Part shown: one piece after another, positions 8,558-17,109 of the stretch
Numbering within the stretch: the first letter of the stretch is position 1
Layout: the number at the start of each line of letters is the position of its first letter
Source of the DNA: Ruminococcus turbiniformis
GTDB taxonomy: Bacteria; Bacillota; Clostridia; Lachnospirales; Lachnospiraceae
DNA length: 64,000 nucleotides
Direction of reading: 5' to 3'
NCBI RefSeq assembly: GCF_020687545.1
Contig: NZ_JAJEQX010000011.1
Location: forward strand, 38,266 to 102,265
Translations under genes and position numbers: made by a program
Notes under the pieces: generated by a model
Databases searched by the model: none
What the model saw: only the letters and a program-made list of their open reading frames with translations
Told to the model about the DNA's origin: nothing

Positions 8558-9463
8558 TTACTGGTTCCTTTCTGCGTGTAAATAATTTAACACCATGGCC
8601 GCGATCCGGAATGTCATGGCATCTTCAAAAAGTCTCAAATCGAGGCCGGTGCGTTTTTCTATCTGTTCGAGACGGTAAATCAGGGTATTTCTGTGCATGT
8701 GGAGCTGTCGGGACGTCTCGGCGATATTGAGATTGTTCTGGAAGAACCGATTGATTGTTCCGAGAAGCTCTTCGTCGAGAGAATCCGGGATCTCGGGACC
8801 AAATATCTCTTTTAAAAAATTTTCGCACAGAGAGACCGGAAGCTGATAGATCAGACGCCCGATCCCGAGCTCATTGTACGGGAATACCGTCTGTTCCGAA
8901 TAGAAGAGCTTACCGACTTTCAGTGCCAGGCTTGTCTCCCTGAACGCTTCGGGGAGATCGGAAAGAGACTGGATCACAAAGCTGTAGGACACCTGGATTT
9001 GGATGAGAGCCTCTGCATTCAGCGTATCCACAATGGTACGGGCGATCCTGCGGATATCCTCGGCAGTCTCGTTTGAGCGAAGGGGCCGGAGGATGGCCGC
9101 GGCGCGGTCTCTTATGGGGATCATATAAGTCTTTGTCTGTGCGGGAAAAAGGTTTTTGAGAATTTCCGGCACAGCCTCATCCATTGTATCGGACTCCAGA
9201 AGAAAAAGTACCCGTTTCTCGTCGGGATTAATGTGGAGGCGCTGCGCCCGCTCGTGGATGTCATAGGACGGGATGCCTCCGGTCATGAGCCCCTGGAGAA
9301 AATCGGTTTTGTTGTATTTTTCTTTATATGCCGTGTACAGACATTTAATCTGCGAGAGTGCCTGCCTTTCTTCCTCCGGTGTATTCGCTTTGACATCCAG
9401 AGTAACTCCCGTGACGCGGGTAAGCTCTGCGAGTGCTTTTTCGAGTTCCTGTGTGTGCTCCAT
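8558..9463 (-). CDS. PucR/CdaR-type transcriptional regulator
   Basis: About 301 residues. The C-terminal 60 residues (NNLNIAETSRQLHMHRNTLIYRLEQIEKRTGLD) form the PucR-type helix-turn-helix found in CdaR, PucR and other regulators of carbon or nitrogen use. The N-terminal two thirds is a sensor region with no motif I can name. The second in-frame ATG (9463) is chosen because AGGAG lies 6 bases before it; the first ATG touches that site. The regulated genes are not evident, apart from the small membrane gene behind it. Confidence 0.8.
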   Translation of the reverse strand: MEHTQELEKALAELTRVTGVTLDVKANTPEEERQALSQIKCLYTAYKEKYNKTDFLQGLMTGGIPSYDIHERAQRLHINPDEKRVLFLLESDTMDEAVPEILKNLFPAQTKTYMIPIRDRAAAILRPLRSNETAEDIRRIARTIVDTLNAEALIQIQVSYSFVIQSLSDLPEAFRETSLALKVGKLFYSEQTVFPYNELGIGRLIYQLPVSLCENFLKEIFGPEIPDSLDEELLGTINRFFQNNLNIAETSRQLHMHRNTLIYRLEQIEKRTGLDLRLFEDAMTFRIAAMVLNYLHAERNQ

Positions 9464-9499
9464 ACCCATCTCCTGTTTTGCCTGTAATACAGAAAATAA

Positions 9500-9529
9500 A
9501 AGGCTGCACCTTTTAAAAAGTGCAGCCCC
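9500..9529 (-). terminator. Terminator of the MsmX-type ATPase gene
   Basis: GGCTGCAC (9502) and GTGCAGCC (9520) form the stem. On the minus strand it is followed by TTTTATTTT, as expected for the end of the ATPase transcript about 100 bp upstream. Confidence 0.75.
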
Positions 9530-9628
9530 TCATATTATGATAGATAAGCGGTAAGCTTGCCGGTCAGGCTGACCAGCAGTGAATAGCATCTTAGCAACCG
9601 CTTAAGCTGCTATTCCAATTTTAAAACA

Positions 9629-10741
9629 TTAGTTTGTAATCGTCAACTCTGTCTCTTTGTCGAATACGTGGATCTTCTCCATGTCGAGCGCGAATACAGC
9701 CTTGTCGCCTGTTCTCAGTGTTGTACGCGGATTTACGCGGGCTGTCATCTGAGTTCCCTCAACATCGAAGTACAGGAATACTTCTGCACCGAGCAGCTCG
9801 TAAACCTTAATTGTAGACTCAATGATGCTGTCAGGTGAGTTGCTGATAAATGCCTGTGAGTCATGTACATCCTCCGGACGGATACCAAGAACAACTGTCT
9901 TTCCGTCATATCCGCCGTCGATGAGAGCTTTCTTCTTGGAAGCCGGTACTTTCAGCACATGCTGTCCGACTGTAAGAGTAACATCATCGCCCTTGATGGA
10001 GCATTTTGCATCCATGAAGTTCATCTGCGGGGATCCGATGAATCCTGCAACGAACAGGTTGCACGGTGTATTGTAAAGGTTCTGCGGTGTATCTACCTGC
10101 TGAACAACTCCGTCTTTCATAACGACGATTCTTGTACCAAGTGTCATAGCCTCTGTCTGGTCATGTGTTACATAGATGATTGTAGCACCCAGGTTCTCAT
10201 GAAGCTTGGAAATCTCGATACGCATCTGAACTCTCAGCTTTGCATCCAGGTTGGAGAGAGGCTCGTCCATAAGGAATACCTTCGGGTTACGAACGATAGC
10301 ACGTCCCATGGCAACACGCTGTCTCTGTCCACCGGAAAGAGCCTTCGGCTTACGGTCAAGCAGTTTCTCAAGGTCAAGGATTCTTGCGGCCTCGCGAACC
10401 TTCTTGTCGATCTCGTCTTTCGGAACTTTACGGAGTTTCAGTCCGAATGCCATGTTGTCGTATACTGTCATATGCGGATACAGAGCGTAGTTCTGGAATA
10501 CCATTGCGATATCACGGTCCTTCGGCTCTACATCGTTCATAACCTTTCCGTCGATCTTCAGTGTACCGCCGGAGATATCCTCCAGACCTGCGATCATACG
10601 AAGCGTTGTTGATTTACCACATCCTGACGGTCCTACGAAGATGATGAACTCTTTATCTTCGATCTCAAGGTTAAAGTCTTTAACTGCGTGGAATCCGTTC
10701 GGATAAATTTTCTGAATGCCTTCAAGTGATAAGCTTGCCAT
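9629..10741 (-). CDS. ABC transporter ATP-binding protein, MsmX/UgpC type
   Basis: 370-residue cytosolic ATPase of carbohydrate importers. Walker A GPSGCGKST is at about 37-45, the signature LSGGQRQR at about 134, Walker B VFLMDEPLSNLD follows, and a C-terminal TOBE-type regulatory domain is present. No permease or binding-protein gene is adjacent, which fits MsmX-type ATPases that serve several sugar importers encoded elsewhere. It has its own promoter and terminator. Family assignment is secure; the set of transporters it serves is inferred. Confidence 0.9.
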   Translation of the reverse strand: MASLSLEGIQKIYPNGFHAVKDFNLEIEDKEFIIFVGPSGCGKSTTLRMIAGLEDISGGTLKIDGKVMNDVEPKDRDIAMVFQNYALYPHMTVYDNMAFGLKLRKVPKDEIDKKVREAARILDLEKLLDRKPKALSGGQRQRVAMGRAIVRNPKVFLMDEPLSNLDAKLRVQMRIEISKLHENLGATIIYVTHDQTEAMTLGTRIVVMKDGVVQQVDTPQNLYNTPCNLFVAGFIGSPQMNFMDAKCSIKGDDVTLTVGQHVLKVPASKKKALIDGGYDGKTVVLGIRPEDVHDSQAFISNSPDSIIESTIKVYELLGAEVFLYFDVEGTQMTARVNPRTTLRTGDKAVFALDMEKIHVFDKETELTITN

Positions 10742-10794
10742 TTTATGTAGCCTCCTTAATTTTTAAAAACGTAGTTCGTTTCTTTCTGAAAAAC

Positions 10795-10823
10795 AGTATA
10801 CTCCCGGAGGCAGAAACCGACAA
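10795..10823 (-). promoter_or_regulatory. Promoter of the MsmX-type ATPase gene
   Basis: Read on the minus strand: TTGTCG, a 17-bp spacer, then TATACT, about 55 bp before the ATPase start codon. Confidence 0.65.
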
Positions 10824-10854
10824 TGTAACGAGTAACCAAAAAAGGAGAAGAAAA

Positions 10855-10956
10855 ATGTACACTTCGACCAGAGCGTGGTTGACGTTGACGGCCGGGCGCA
10901 AATTCGCTACATTATTCCCTGATACATGTGCCGCGTCAGACGCGGGCGCAATGTGA
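10855..10956 (+). CDS. Possible 33-residue small ORF
   Basis: A short frame (MYTSTRAWLTLTAGRK...) preceded by AAAGGAG at a workable distance, upstream of the cyclophilin gene. I recognise no homolog. It is Thr/Ala-rich and ends 27 bp before the next start. It could be a leader peptide, or chance; the ribosome binding site is the only real support. Confidence 0.25.
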   Translation: MYTSTRAWLTLTAGRKFATLFPDTCAASDAGAM

Positions 10957-10983
10957 ATGGTGTGAAAGGAAGGAATTTTAATT

Positions 10984-11502
10984 ATGGCAAATCCAGTTGT
11001 TACATTTGAGATGGAAAACGGAGATATCATGAAGGCGGAGCTCTATCCGGAGATCGCGCCGAACACAGTGAGAAACTTTATCTCGCTTGTGAACAAGGGC
11101 TTTTATGACGGACTCATTTTCCACCGTGTTATCCGTGGCTTCATGATTCAGGGCGGCTGTCCGAACGGAAACGGTATGGGAGGTCCGGGATATTCGATCA
11201 GGGGAGAATTTTCCCAGAACGGGTTTCAGAATGATCTGGCGCATGATCCGGGCGTGCTCTCCATGGCGCGCGCAATGCATCCGGATTCGGCGGGAAGCCA
11301 GTTCTTTATCATGCATGAGAAGTCCCCGCATCTTGACGGCGCGTATGCGGCGTTCGGAAAGATCACAGAGGGAATGGACGTGGTAAATAAGATCGCGGAG
11401 ACTGCGACAGATTACAGTGACCGACCGCTGGAGCCGCAGGTGATGAAGAAAGTAACGGTGGAACTGTTCGGAGAAGAGTACGAAGAGCCGGAGACTGTGT
11501 AG
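10984..11502 (+). CDS. Peptidyl-prolyl cis-trans isomerase (cyclophilin)
   Basis: 172-residue cytosolic cyclophilin that speeds proline isomerisation during folding. Family motifs are intact: FHRVIRGFMIQGG, SMARAMHPDSAGSQFFI and YAAFGKI. No signal peptide is visible. GAAAGGAAGG precedes the ATG. The DMT exporter gene starts 4 bases downstream, so they are probably one transcript. Confidence 0.93.
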   Translation: MANPVVTFEMENGDIMKAELYPEIAPNTVRNFISLVNKGFYDGLIFHRVIRGFMIQGGCPNGNGMGGPGYSIRGEFSQNGFQNDLAHDPGVLSMARAMHPDSAGSQFFIMHEKSPHLDGAYAAFGKITEGMDVVNKIAETATDYSDRPLEPQVMKKVTVELFGEEYEEPETV

Positions 11503-11506
11503 AGAA

Positions 11507-12448
11507 ATGAATTTGAAAATACAGAAGCCGGCTGTTGTGTGTGCGCTTTCCCTGCTGTGCTGTGCGCTGTGGGGGAGCGCTTTTCCGTGCATCAAGCTGG
11601 GATACGAGTGGCTGAATATTGAAGGAACGGGAAGCCAGATTCTGTTTGCGGGATACCGGTTCTTCCTGTCGGGAATATTTACATTTATAATCGGATGCGT
11701 TGTGGAAAAGCGGATTCTTACGATGAAGCGCTCGTCGGTATGGCATATTTTCCGCCAGGGCATTCTGCAGACCACAGTGCAGTATGTGTGTTTTTACATA
11801 GGGCTTGCGTACACGACCGGAACAAAAGGGTCGATCATCAATGCATCCCAGGGGTTCGTTGCGATCATTGCGGCGCATTTTATGCTGAAAAATGAGAAGA
11901 TGAACGTTCAGAAAACGCTTGGATGCATTCTCGGATTTGCCGGTGTTGTCGCCGTGAATCTGGCGCCCGGAGCGTGGGGAAGCGGATTTTCCCTTAAGGG
12001 GGAAGGAATGGTTCTTCTTTGTACCGTTGTATATGGAATCAGTATGGTTCTTCTGAAAATGATCGCGGATGAGGAAAGCTCCATGACGATTACCGCGTAC
12101 CAGACGCTGATGGGCGGCGCCCTGCTTATTCTCATCGGATTTGCGATGGGCGGCCGGGTGGAAGGATTCACGCTGCAGAGCGTGCTCCTCCTTATCTACA
12201 TGGCGCTTCTGTCTACAACCGCGTTCAGTATCTGGACAATACTGATGAAATACAATCCGGTTGGAAAAGTTGCGGTCTACACATTCACTATCCCGGTGTT
12301 TGCTGCGGCCCTCTCCGGTCTTATCCTCGGGGAAGACGTATTTGAAGTGAAAAATCTGATCGCGCTTGTACTTGTCAGCGCCGGAATTATCATCGTGAAC
12401 AGACCGGATAAAGTGATGGCCCCGGATTCTACATGCGATATTCCATAA
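11507..12448 (+). CDS. DMT-superfamily (EamA) exporter
   Basis: 313-residue membrane protein with about ten hydrophobic spans arranged as two EamA repeats, the pattern of drug/metabolite exporters. It starts 4 bases after the cyclophilin gene. Its last 20 bp overlap the 3' end of the convergent GNAT gene, so transcripts from the two strands overlap. Substrate unknown. Confidence 0.85.
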   Translation: MNLKIQKPAVVCALSLLCCALWGSAFPCIKLGYEWLNIEGTGSQILFAGYRFFLSGIFTFIIGCVVEKRILTMKRSSVWHIFRQGILQTTVQYVCFYIGLAYTTGTKGSIINASQGFVAIIAAHFMLKNEKMNVQKTLGCILGFAGVVAVNLAPGAWGSGFSLKGEGMVLLCTVVYGISMVLLKMIADEESSMTITAYQTLMGGALLILIGFAMGGRVEGFTLQSVLLLIYMALLSTTAFSIWTILMKYNPVGKVAVYTFTIPVFAAALSGLILGEDVFEVKNLIALVLVSAGIIIVNRPDKVMAPDSTCDIP

Positions 12449-12935
12449 TGTAGTCGTCCATAATGAAACCGCCGCCGATGTCGGCCTCCTGCGTGTCGAT
12501 TGTCTCGAAGCCCAGGTGGCGGTATACGGCAAGGCTGTCTTCATTGTATTTGTTGCATGTGAGCCAGATTGCAGGATAACCGCGTTTTTCACAGAGATCT
12601 TTTAAGAAATGGAATGCCTTTGTTGCCAGATGGCGGCCGCGGCATTCTTTTTTTATGTAGAGTTTGCTCAGAAAGAGTCTGCCGTCACTGTCCGGGTGGA
12701 TACCGATATATCCGCAGAATTCGTCTCCGTTATAGAGCTGATAATATTCATAACCCTCGCTGATCTGTCCTTTAAGAGCAGGATAGGACTGGAATTTCTC
12801 GACCATGTAATCAACCTGTTTCTTCCCGATGATAGGGGTAAAGTGCTCGTTCCAGATAACGACGGCGAGCTCGGCGATCTGTTGGATCTGCTCATCTGTT
12901 ACGGCTCTTTTTGCTGAAAATTCTGTATTGTTCAC
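12429..12935 (-). CDS. GNAT-family N-acetyltransferase
   Basis: 168 residues with the GNAT fold signature: LFLSKLYIKKECRGRHLATKAFHFLKD contains the acetyl-CoA binding Q/RxxGxG/A-type loop (RGRHLA), followed by the YNEDSLAVYRHLGFE motif. It transfers an acetyl group to an unknown amine. The GTG start is preceded by GGGAGG at 9 bases. Its 3' end overlaps the DMT gene tail-to-tail. Confidence 0.85.
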   Translation of the reverse strand: MNNTEFSAKRAVTDEQIQQIAELAVVIWNEHFTPIIGKKQVDYMVEKFQSYPALKGQISEGYEYYQLYNGDEFCGYIGIHPDSDGRLFLSKLYIKKECRGRHLATKAFHFLKDLCEKRGYPAIWLTCNKYNEDSLAVYRHLGFETIDTQEADIGGGFIMDDYIMEYRM

Positions 12936-13074
12936 TGTGAGTACCTCCCTGAAATGAAATTTATCGCTCTTGCTTCAATCAAGTACAGCATTTTAAGTAT
13001 AGCATTTTTGCGTATAATTAAAAGTATATGCGCTGAATCTTTTTTATACAATATTTATACTTTTAACATAATTA

Positions 13075-13101
13075 TTAGCACTCTTTGAAAGAGAGTGCTA
13101 A
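13075..13101 (+). promoter_or_regulatory. CIRCE element (HrcA operator)
   Basis: TTAGCACTC, nine bases, then GAGTGCTAA is a perfect match to the CIRCE operator bound by the heat-shock repressor HrcA. It lies 8 bp upstream of the htpG -35 element. hrcA itself is not in the window. Confidence 0.95.
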
Positions 13102-13108
13102 TTTTCTG

Positions 13109-13137
13109 TTGACTTTTGAATATCGCTGTACTAGAAT
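13109..13137 (+). promoter_or_regulatory. Promoter of htpG
   Basis: TTGACT at 13109, a 17-bp spacer and TAGAAT at 13132, followed 53 bp later by the htpG start codon. Confidence 0.8.
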
Positions 13138-13189
13138 GTGTTATGGATGTAGAAAATACCTGCAGATTTTAATAAAGGAGTGTGTCATC

Positions 13190-15313
13190 ATGGAAACGAA
13201 AAAGGGAAATTTATCGATTGACAGTGAGAATATATTTCCGATTATAAAGAAATGGGTATATTCCGACCATGATATTTTTGTGCGTGAGCTTGTGTCAAAC
13301 GGCTGCGATGCTATTACAAAACTGAAAAAACTGGATATGATGGGAGAGTATGAACTCCCGGAGGGATACAAGCCGAAGATTGAAGTGATCGTTAATCCGG
13401 AAGAGAAGACGATGAAATTTATCGACAACGGTCTCGGAATGACGGCTGACGAAGTGGAGGAATATATTACACAGATCGCCTTCTCCGGCGCTACGCAGTT
13501 CCTTGAGAAATATAAGGATAAGACAACAGAAGATGATATGATCGGACATTTCGGACTTGGTTTCTACTCTGCGTTTATGGTTGCGGACGAGGTGCAGATC
13601 GATACGCTTTCCTATAAAGAAGGGGCAACGCCGGTTCACTGGACGAGCCAGGGCGGTACGGAATATGAGATGCAGGACGGAAACAGAACGGAAGTCGGAT
13701 CAGAGATCACGTTGTTTCTGAATGAGGACAGCCTGGAGTTCGCGAATGAGTACCGTGCCCGTGAAGTGCTTGAAAAATACTGTTCCTTCATGCCGGTGGA
13801 GATCTTCCTTACCAGAGCAAATGCAGAGCCTCAGTACGAGACAATCGACGAGGACGAACTGCTTGACACAGATGAAGTGATCGAGCACATCGAGGAGGAG
13901 AAAAAAGAAGGAGAAGAGGGCGAACCGAAGAAAAAGGTAAAGATTGTGAAACGTCCGGTCTCCTTAAGCGATACACATCCGCTCTGGGGCAAAAATCCGA
14001 GCGAGTGTACAAAGGACGAATACATTGCGTTTTACCGCAAGGTGTTTATGGACTATAAGGAGCCGCTGTTCTGGATTCATCTGAATATGGACTATCCGTT
14101 TAACTTAAAGGGAATCCTGTATTTCCCGAAGATCAACACAGAGTACGATTCCATCGAAGGAACGATCAAGCTGTACAATAACCAGGTGTTCATCGCGGAC
14201 AATATCAAGGAAGTGATTCCGGAGTTCCTTATGGTATTAAAGGGCGTGATTGACTGTCCGGATCTTCCGCTGAACGTTTCCAGAAGCGCGTTGCAGAACG
14301 ATGGATTCGTAAACAAAGTGGCGGATTATATTTCCAAGAAAGTGGCGGACAAACTGGTCGGAATGTTCAAGACAGACCGTGAGAACTACGAAAAATACTG
14401 GGATGATATCAGCCCGTTTATCAAGTTCGGATGCCTCAAGGATGAGAAATTCGGAGAGAAGATGAAAGACTCCTTGATCTATAAAAACCTGGATCATAAG
14501 TACCTGACTCTTGAGGAGGCAATCAAAGAGAGCAAAGGGGCATCAGAGGAGACAGAGACAGAAGCGACAGCTGCAAACGGCGAAGCTGCAAAGACAGAGT
14601 CCGAAGGCGACGGTACAGACGCTGCGTCCGACGATTCTGCAGATGGTGAGGCTTCAGACACGGCAGATGCTCAGGGAGAGCAGCCGGAAGACAAGCAGGA
14701 AGAGAAGACGAGCATCTATTATGTGACGGATGAAGTGCAGCAGAGCCAGTATATCAACATGTTCAAGGCACAGGGACAGGACGCGATTATTCTGACACAC
14801 AATATTGATTCCGCGTTTGTGACCTATCTTGAGCAGAAGCATACGGATATTCAGTTCTTAAGAATCGATGCTGACGTTCACTCATCTCTCAAGGATGAAG
14901 TGGCGGAGGATGAGAAAGAGTCGTTCCAGAAGACGGCAGACAGCCTTGTGGAGATCTTCCGCAAAGAGCTCGGAAATGACAAACTGGATGTGAAAGTGGA
15001 GAAGTTAAAAGACGATAAAGTCGCCTCCATGGCGATCCTATCCGAGCAGGAAAGACGTATGGCAGAGATGATGCGGATGTACGGCATGAACGGTATGGAT
15101 CCGTCCATGTTCGGAAGCCAGGCAACACTTGTGCTGAACGCGAACCACCCGCTGGTCAAATTCCTTGTAGAGCACAAGCGCAGCAAAAACGTACCTGTGA
15201 TCTGCAAACAGCTCTATGATCTGGCAATGCTGGCGCACAAACCGCTGAGTCCTGAGGAGATGACGGCATTCGTACAGCGGAGCAATGAGATCATGATGCT
15301 GCTGACGAAGTAG
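13190..15313 (+). CDS. htpG: Molecular chaperone HtpG (Hsp90) with acidic insert
   Basis: ATP-dependent Hsp90-type chaperone. The N-terminal ATPase domain shows SNGCDA, DNGLGM and the lid glycines GHFGLGFYS; middle and C-terminal dimerisation domains follow. At 707 residues it is longer than the usual 610-640. The extra length is a charged linker near 228-255 and a Glu/Ala/Thr-rich segment at about 447-505 without obvious structure. The ATG at 13190 is chosen because AAGGAG lies 9 bases before it; an earlier in-frame start would cover the promoter. The perfect CIRCE site makes HrcA-controlled heat induction very likely, unlike B. subtilis htpG. Confidence 0.95.
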   Translation: METKKGNLSIDSENIFPIIKKWVYSDHDIFVRELVSNGCDAITKLKKLDMMGEYELPEGYKPKIEVIVNPEEKTMKFIDNGLGMTADEVEEYITQIAFSGATQFLEKYKDKTTEDDMIGHFGLGFYSAFMVADEVQIDTLSYKEGATPVHWTSQGGTEYEMQDGNRTEVGSEITLFLNEDSLEFANEYRAREVLEKYCSFMPVEIFLTRANAEPQYETIDEDELLDTDEVIEHIEEEKKEGEEGEPKKKVKIVKRPVSLSDTHPLWGKNPSECTKDEYIAFYRKVFMDYKEPLFWIHLNMDYPFNLKGILYFPKINTEYDSIEGTIKLYNNQVFIADNIKEVIPEFLMVLKGVIDCPDLPLNVSRSALQNDGFVNKVADYISKKVADKLVGMFKTDRENYEKYWDDISPFIKFGCLKDEKFGEKMKDSLIYKNLDHKYLTLEEAIKESKGASEETETEATAANGEAAKTESEGDGTDAASDDSADGEASDTADAQGEQPEDKQEEKTSIYYVTDEVQQSQYINMFKAQGQDAIILTHNIDSAFVTYLEQKHTDIQFLRIDADVHSSLKDEVAEDEKESFQKTADSLVEIFRKELGNDKLDVKVEKLKDDKVASMAILSEQERRMAEMMRMYGMNGMDPSMFGSQATLVLNANHPLVKFLVEHKRSKNVPVICKQLYDLAMLAHKPLSPEEMTAFVQRSNEIMMLLTK

Positions 15314-15321
15314 GAAGGCTG

Positions 15322-15510
15322 TGATTTGTCGGAGCGAGTAGGATACTTCCGCCGTAAGGAGGGTGTTGGTTTCACCCGCACTTTCGTTCGGGACGCAGCG
15401 CAGCGGTGCATAAGGCCGCAAAGGACGCGACCCAAACACCGGCGCTGCTTTACGGGGCTCAACCAGCTCCCTCCTTACGGCTGGGCGCATCCAGGCACTC
15501 AGACAAATCA
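15322..15510. repeat. Palindromic MITE-like element with TGATTTGTC ends
   Basis: A 189-bp element whose two ends are inverted copies: both begin TGATTTGTC and both carry GCCGTAAGGAGGG about 30 bases inward, followed by TTGG/CTGG. The interior is GC-rich. The same TGATTTGTCGG terminus occurs on the two longer repeats around the Rpn gene. A frame through this element gives a 78-residue protein with no recognisable features, which I do not call. Confidence 0.6.
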
Positions 15511-15624
15511 TGCGGTTTGGAAAGTGAGCGCCGGGTGGCGCTTCGATATCGATTATGATTGAGGAGTATGATGGAATTATAACTCAATTATCGGAATGCG
15601 ATTTATCACTGTTGTAAAATATTG

Positions 15625-15709
15625 AAAAAAATAAGACGGTCTTTATTGACACTAACAGTCGTATCACCAGCTGTTATCTATCAACAAAGTTCCGTCTTCT
15701 TTTTTATTT
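15625..15709. terminator. 85-bp imperfect palindrome, probable two-way terminator
   Basis: AAAAAATAAGACGG pairs with CCGTCTTCTTTTTT, and the interior arms (CTTTATTGACACTAACAG and CTGTTATCTATCAACAAAG) pair as well. It sits between htpG (+) and the Rpn gene (-) and has an A-tract on the left and a T-tract on the right, as expected for termination in both directions. Confidence 0.6.
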
Positions 15710-15716
15710 ACACTGC

Positions 15717-15932
15717 TGATTTGTCGGATGGACACACCTCTGTTCGGATGAAGCCCAGTGTGCGGAAGATCACGGTGTCCCGCAGGGGGCCGTAAAGAAC
15801 GCCGGTACTTGCGCGCGTGTTTTGCGCGCTTAGCACCGCTGCGTTCGTCCCGAGCGCGAGCGTGCCTCCGAGGGACATCGTGATCTAATGCACGCGGCCC
15901 TTTATCTCATCAGTGTCCCTCCCGGCAAATCA
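15717..15932. repeat. Copy A of the 211-bp repeat flanking the Rpn gene
   Basis: Direct repeat of 16899-17109, nearly identical through a core of about 150 bp that starts at GGATGAAGCCCAG. It has terminal inverted repeats (TGATTTGTCGG and CCGGCAAATCA), inner arms GATCACG/CGTGATC, and a centre GCGCGCGTGTTTTGCGCGC, so the whole unit can fold as one long hairpin. Its right end lies 4 bp from the stop codon of the Rpn gene. Confidence 0.85.
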
Positions 15933-15936
15933 AAAC

Positions 15937-16914
15937 TTATCCCTGTTTGTAGTTTTCCAGCTCCTCGCTTGTGATATTACAATAACTTATGATCTGTTCG
16001 TCGCTAAGTCCCTGCTGGATCATGTTTCGTACAACATCGTGAATCCCTTTTTGGAGTCCTTCGCGCAGTCCTTCACGGAGCCCCTCACGTCTTCCGGCTT
16101 CGCGTCCCTCTTTTTCGCCAACTGCTCTGCCCTCGTTCCAGGCAGCTTCTCGTTCCTGCATCATATGACGTTCCTGATTATATTCAAAAATACTCATTTC
16201 CTTCGCCTCCGCTCTGTGTTTCTCCAAAAATTCTTTCAGGATTCCTTCGCTGAGACATTCCCTGATAGCGAGCTGCACAGCTTCCTCCAGTTCCATCGTC
16301 TTTGTATACTCCCGGATCTTGTCCGTGTACACGGCATAGTCCCGGAGCGTCCGGCACGCCTCTTTCAGCGGAACGTTATTATCTCCCGAGATATTCAGCA
16401 TGACGGTTTCCAGCTCCAGCCGGATCTCTTCTGTTTTGAAAGTGTACAGATCAGACAGTTTTCTGACCATCCGCTCCGGCATCTCTTTTTCGCCGTTATA
16501 GAAAATGACGAACTCCGGCGGCGGAAGTTTTACTGCCGCCGTGCCGTACAGGTTCTCGTTTTTCGTCATCCCCGAATAGAGCTGGGAGATGTAGAAAAGA
16601 AACCGCAGCGGCAGATTCGGGTTATAGGTGGACTGATGCTCGTACAGGGAAAGCCTGCCGTCGATGAGAAAGGAAAGATCATTTCTCATGGACATGTAAA
16701 TCGCATTTTTCAGTGTGTTGATTTTCAGCAGCTCGGGATCCGAATAGTGTTTTCCCGTCATTGCGTTGTAAAGCTCCAGCAGATTGTTCTTATCCTCGAA
16801 AAGCATGATAAAAAGTGTGGATTTGAATGTACGGTTGATCGTGTTGCCTGTGCCGGATCTCTTCCGTCCGGATTTGCGGTTGCGTTTTGGAAAGAGGGTG
16901 CCGGATGGGCACAC
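15937..16914 (-). CDS. Rpn/YhgA-like PD-(D/E)XK nuclease (Transposase_31 family)
   Basis: About 325 residues. The N-terminal nuclease fold shows FKSTLFIMLFEDKNNLLELYNAM and the core LSFLIDGRLSLYEHQST, the D...E-x-Q form of the PD-(D/E)XK site usual in Rpn proteins. The C-terminus is charged with REGLREGLREGLQKG repeats, also typical. Rpn proteins are linked to recombination-promoting DNase activity in E. coli; the role here is unknown. No ATG lies at the family N-terminus: a GTG at 16914 or an ATG at 17055 are the options, both encoded within the flanking repeat, so the start is uncertain. It is bracketed tightly by two direct repeats. Confidence 0.8.
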   Translation of the reverse strand: MCPSGTLFPKRNRKSGRKRSGTGNTINRTFKSTLFIMLFEDKNNLLELYNAMTGKHYSDPELLKINTLKNAIYMSMRNDLSFLIDGRLSLYEHQSTYNPNLPLRFLFYISQLYSGMTKNENLYGTAAVKLPPPEFVIFYNGEKEMPERMVRKLSDLYTFKTEEIRLELETVMLNISGDNNVPLKEACRTLRDYAVYTDKIREYTKTMELEEAVQLAIRECLSEGILKEFLEKHRAEAKEMSIFEYNQERHMMQEREAAWNEGRAVGEKEGREAGRREGLREGLREGLQKGIHDVVRNMIQQGLSDEQIISYCNITSEELENYKQG

Positions 16915-17109
16915 TACTGATTGGATGAAGCCCAGCGTGCGGAAGATCACGGTGTCCCGCAGGGGGCCGTAAAGAACGCCGGTACTTGCGCGCGTGTTTT
17001 GCGCGCTTAGCACCGCTGCGTTCGTCCCGAGCGCGAGCGTGCCTCCGAGGAACATCGTGATCTACTGCACGCGAACGCTCACCCAACCAGTGCCCTTCCC
17101 GACAAATCA
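16899..17109. repeat. Copy B of the 211-bp repeat flanking the Rpn gene
   Basis: Same orientation and same length as copy A. The left end (GTGCCGGATGGGCAC) has diverged, while the right end ends in the canonical CGACAAATCA. It covers the 5' end of the Rpn gene and its last 3 bp overlap the stop codon of the MerR gene, so insertion here set the boundaries of both genes. Confidence 0.85.

Noticed and set aside
9530..9628. Possible structured RNA downstream of the MsmX-type ATPase gene
   Set aside because: AGCGGT/ACCGCTT arms are present but the fold is weak and no known class fits; read as 3' untranslated sequence.
11363..12592. 409-codon open frame on the minus strand
   Set aside because: It lies opposite the DMT exporter and across the GNAT gene, has no ribosome binding site or family pattern, and is rich in His/Arg as expected for a shadow of a membrane gene.
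15326..15562. 78-codon frame through the palindromic element
   Set aside because: Its DNA is explained by the inverted repeat; the protein is Arg-rich and without homology.
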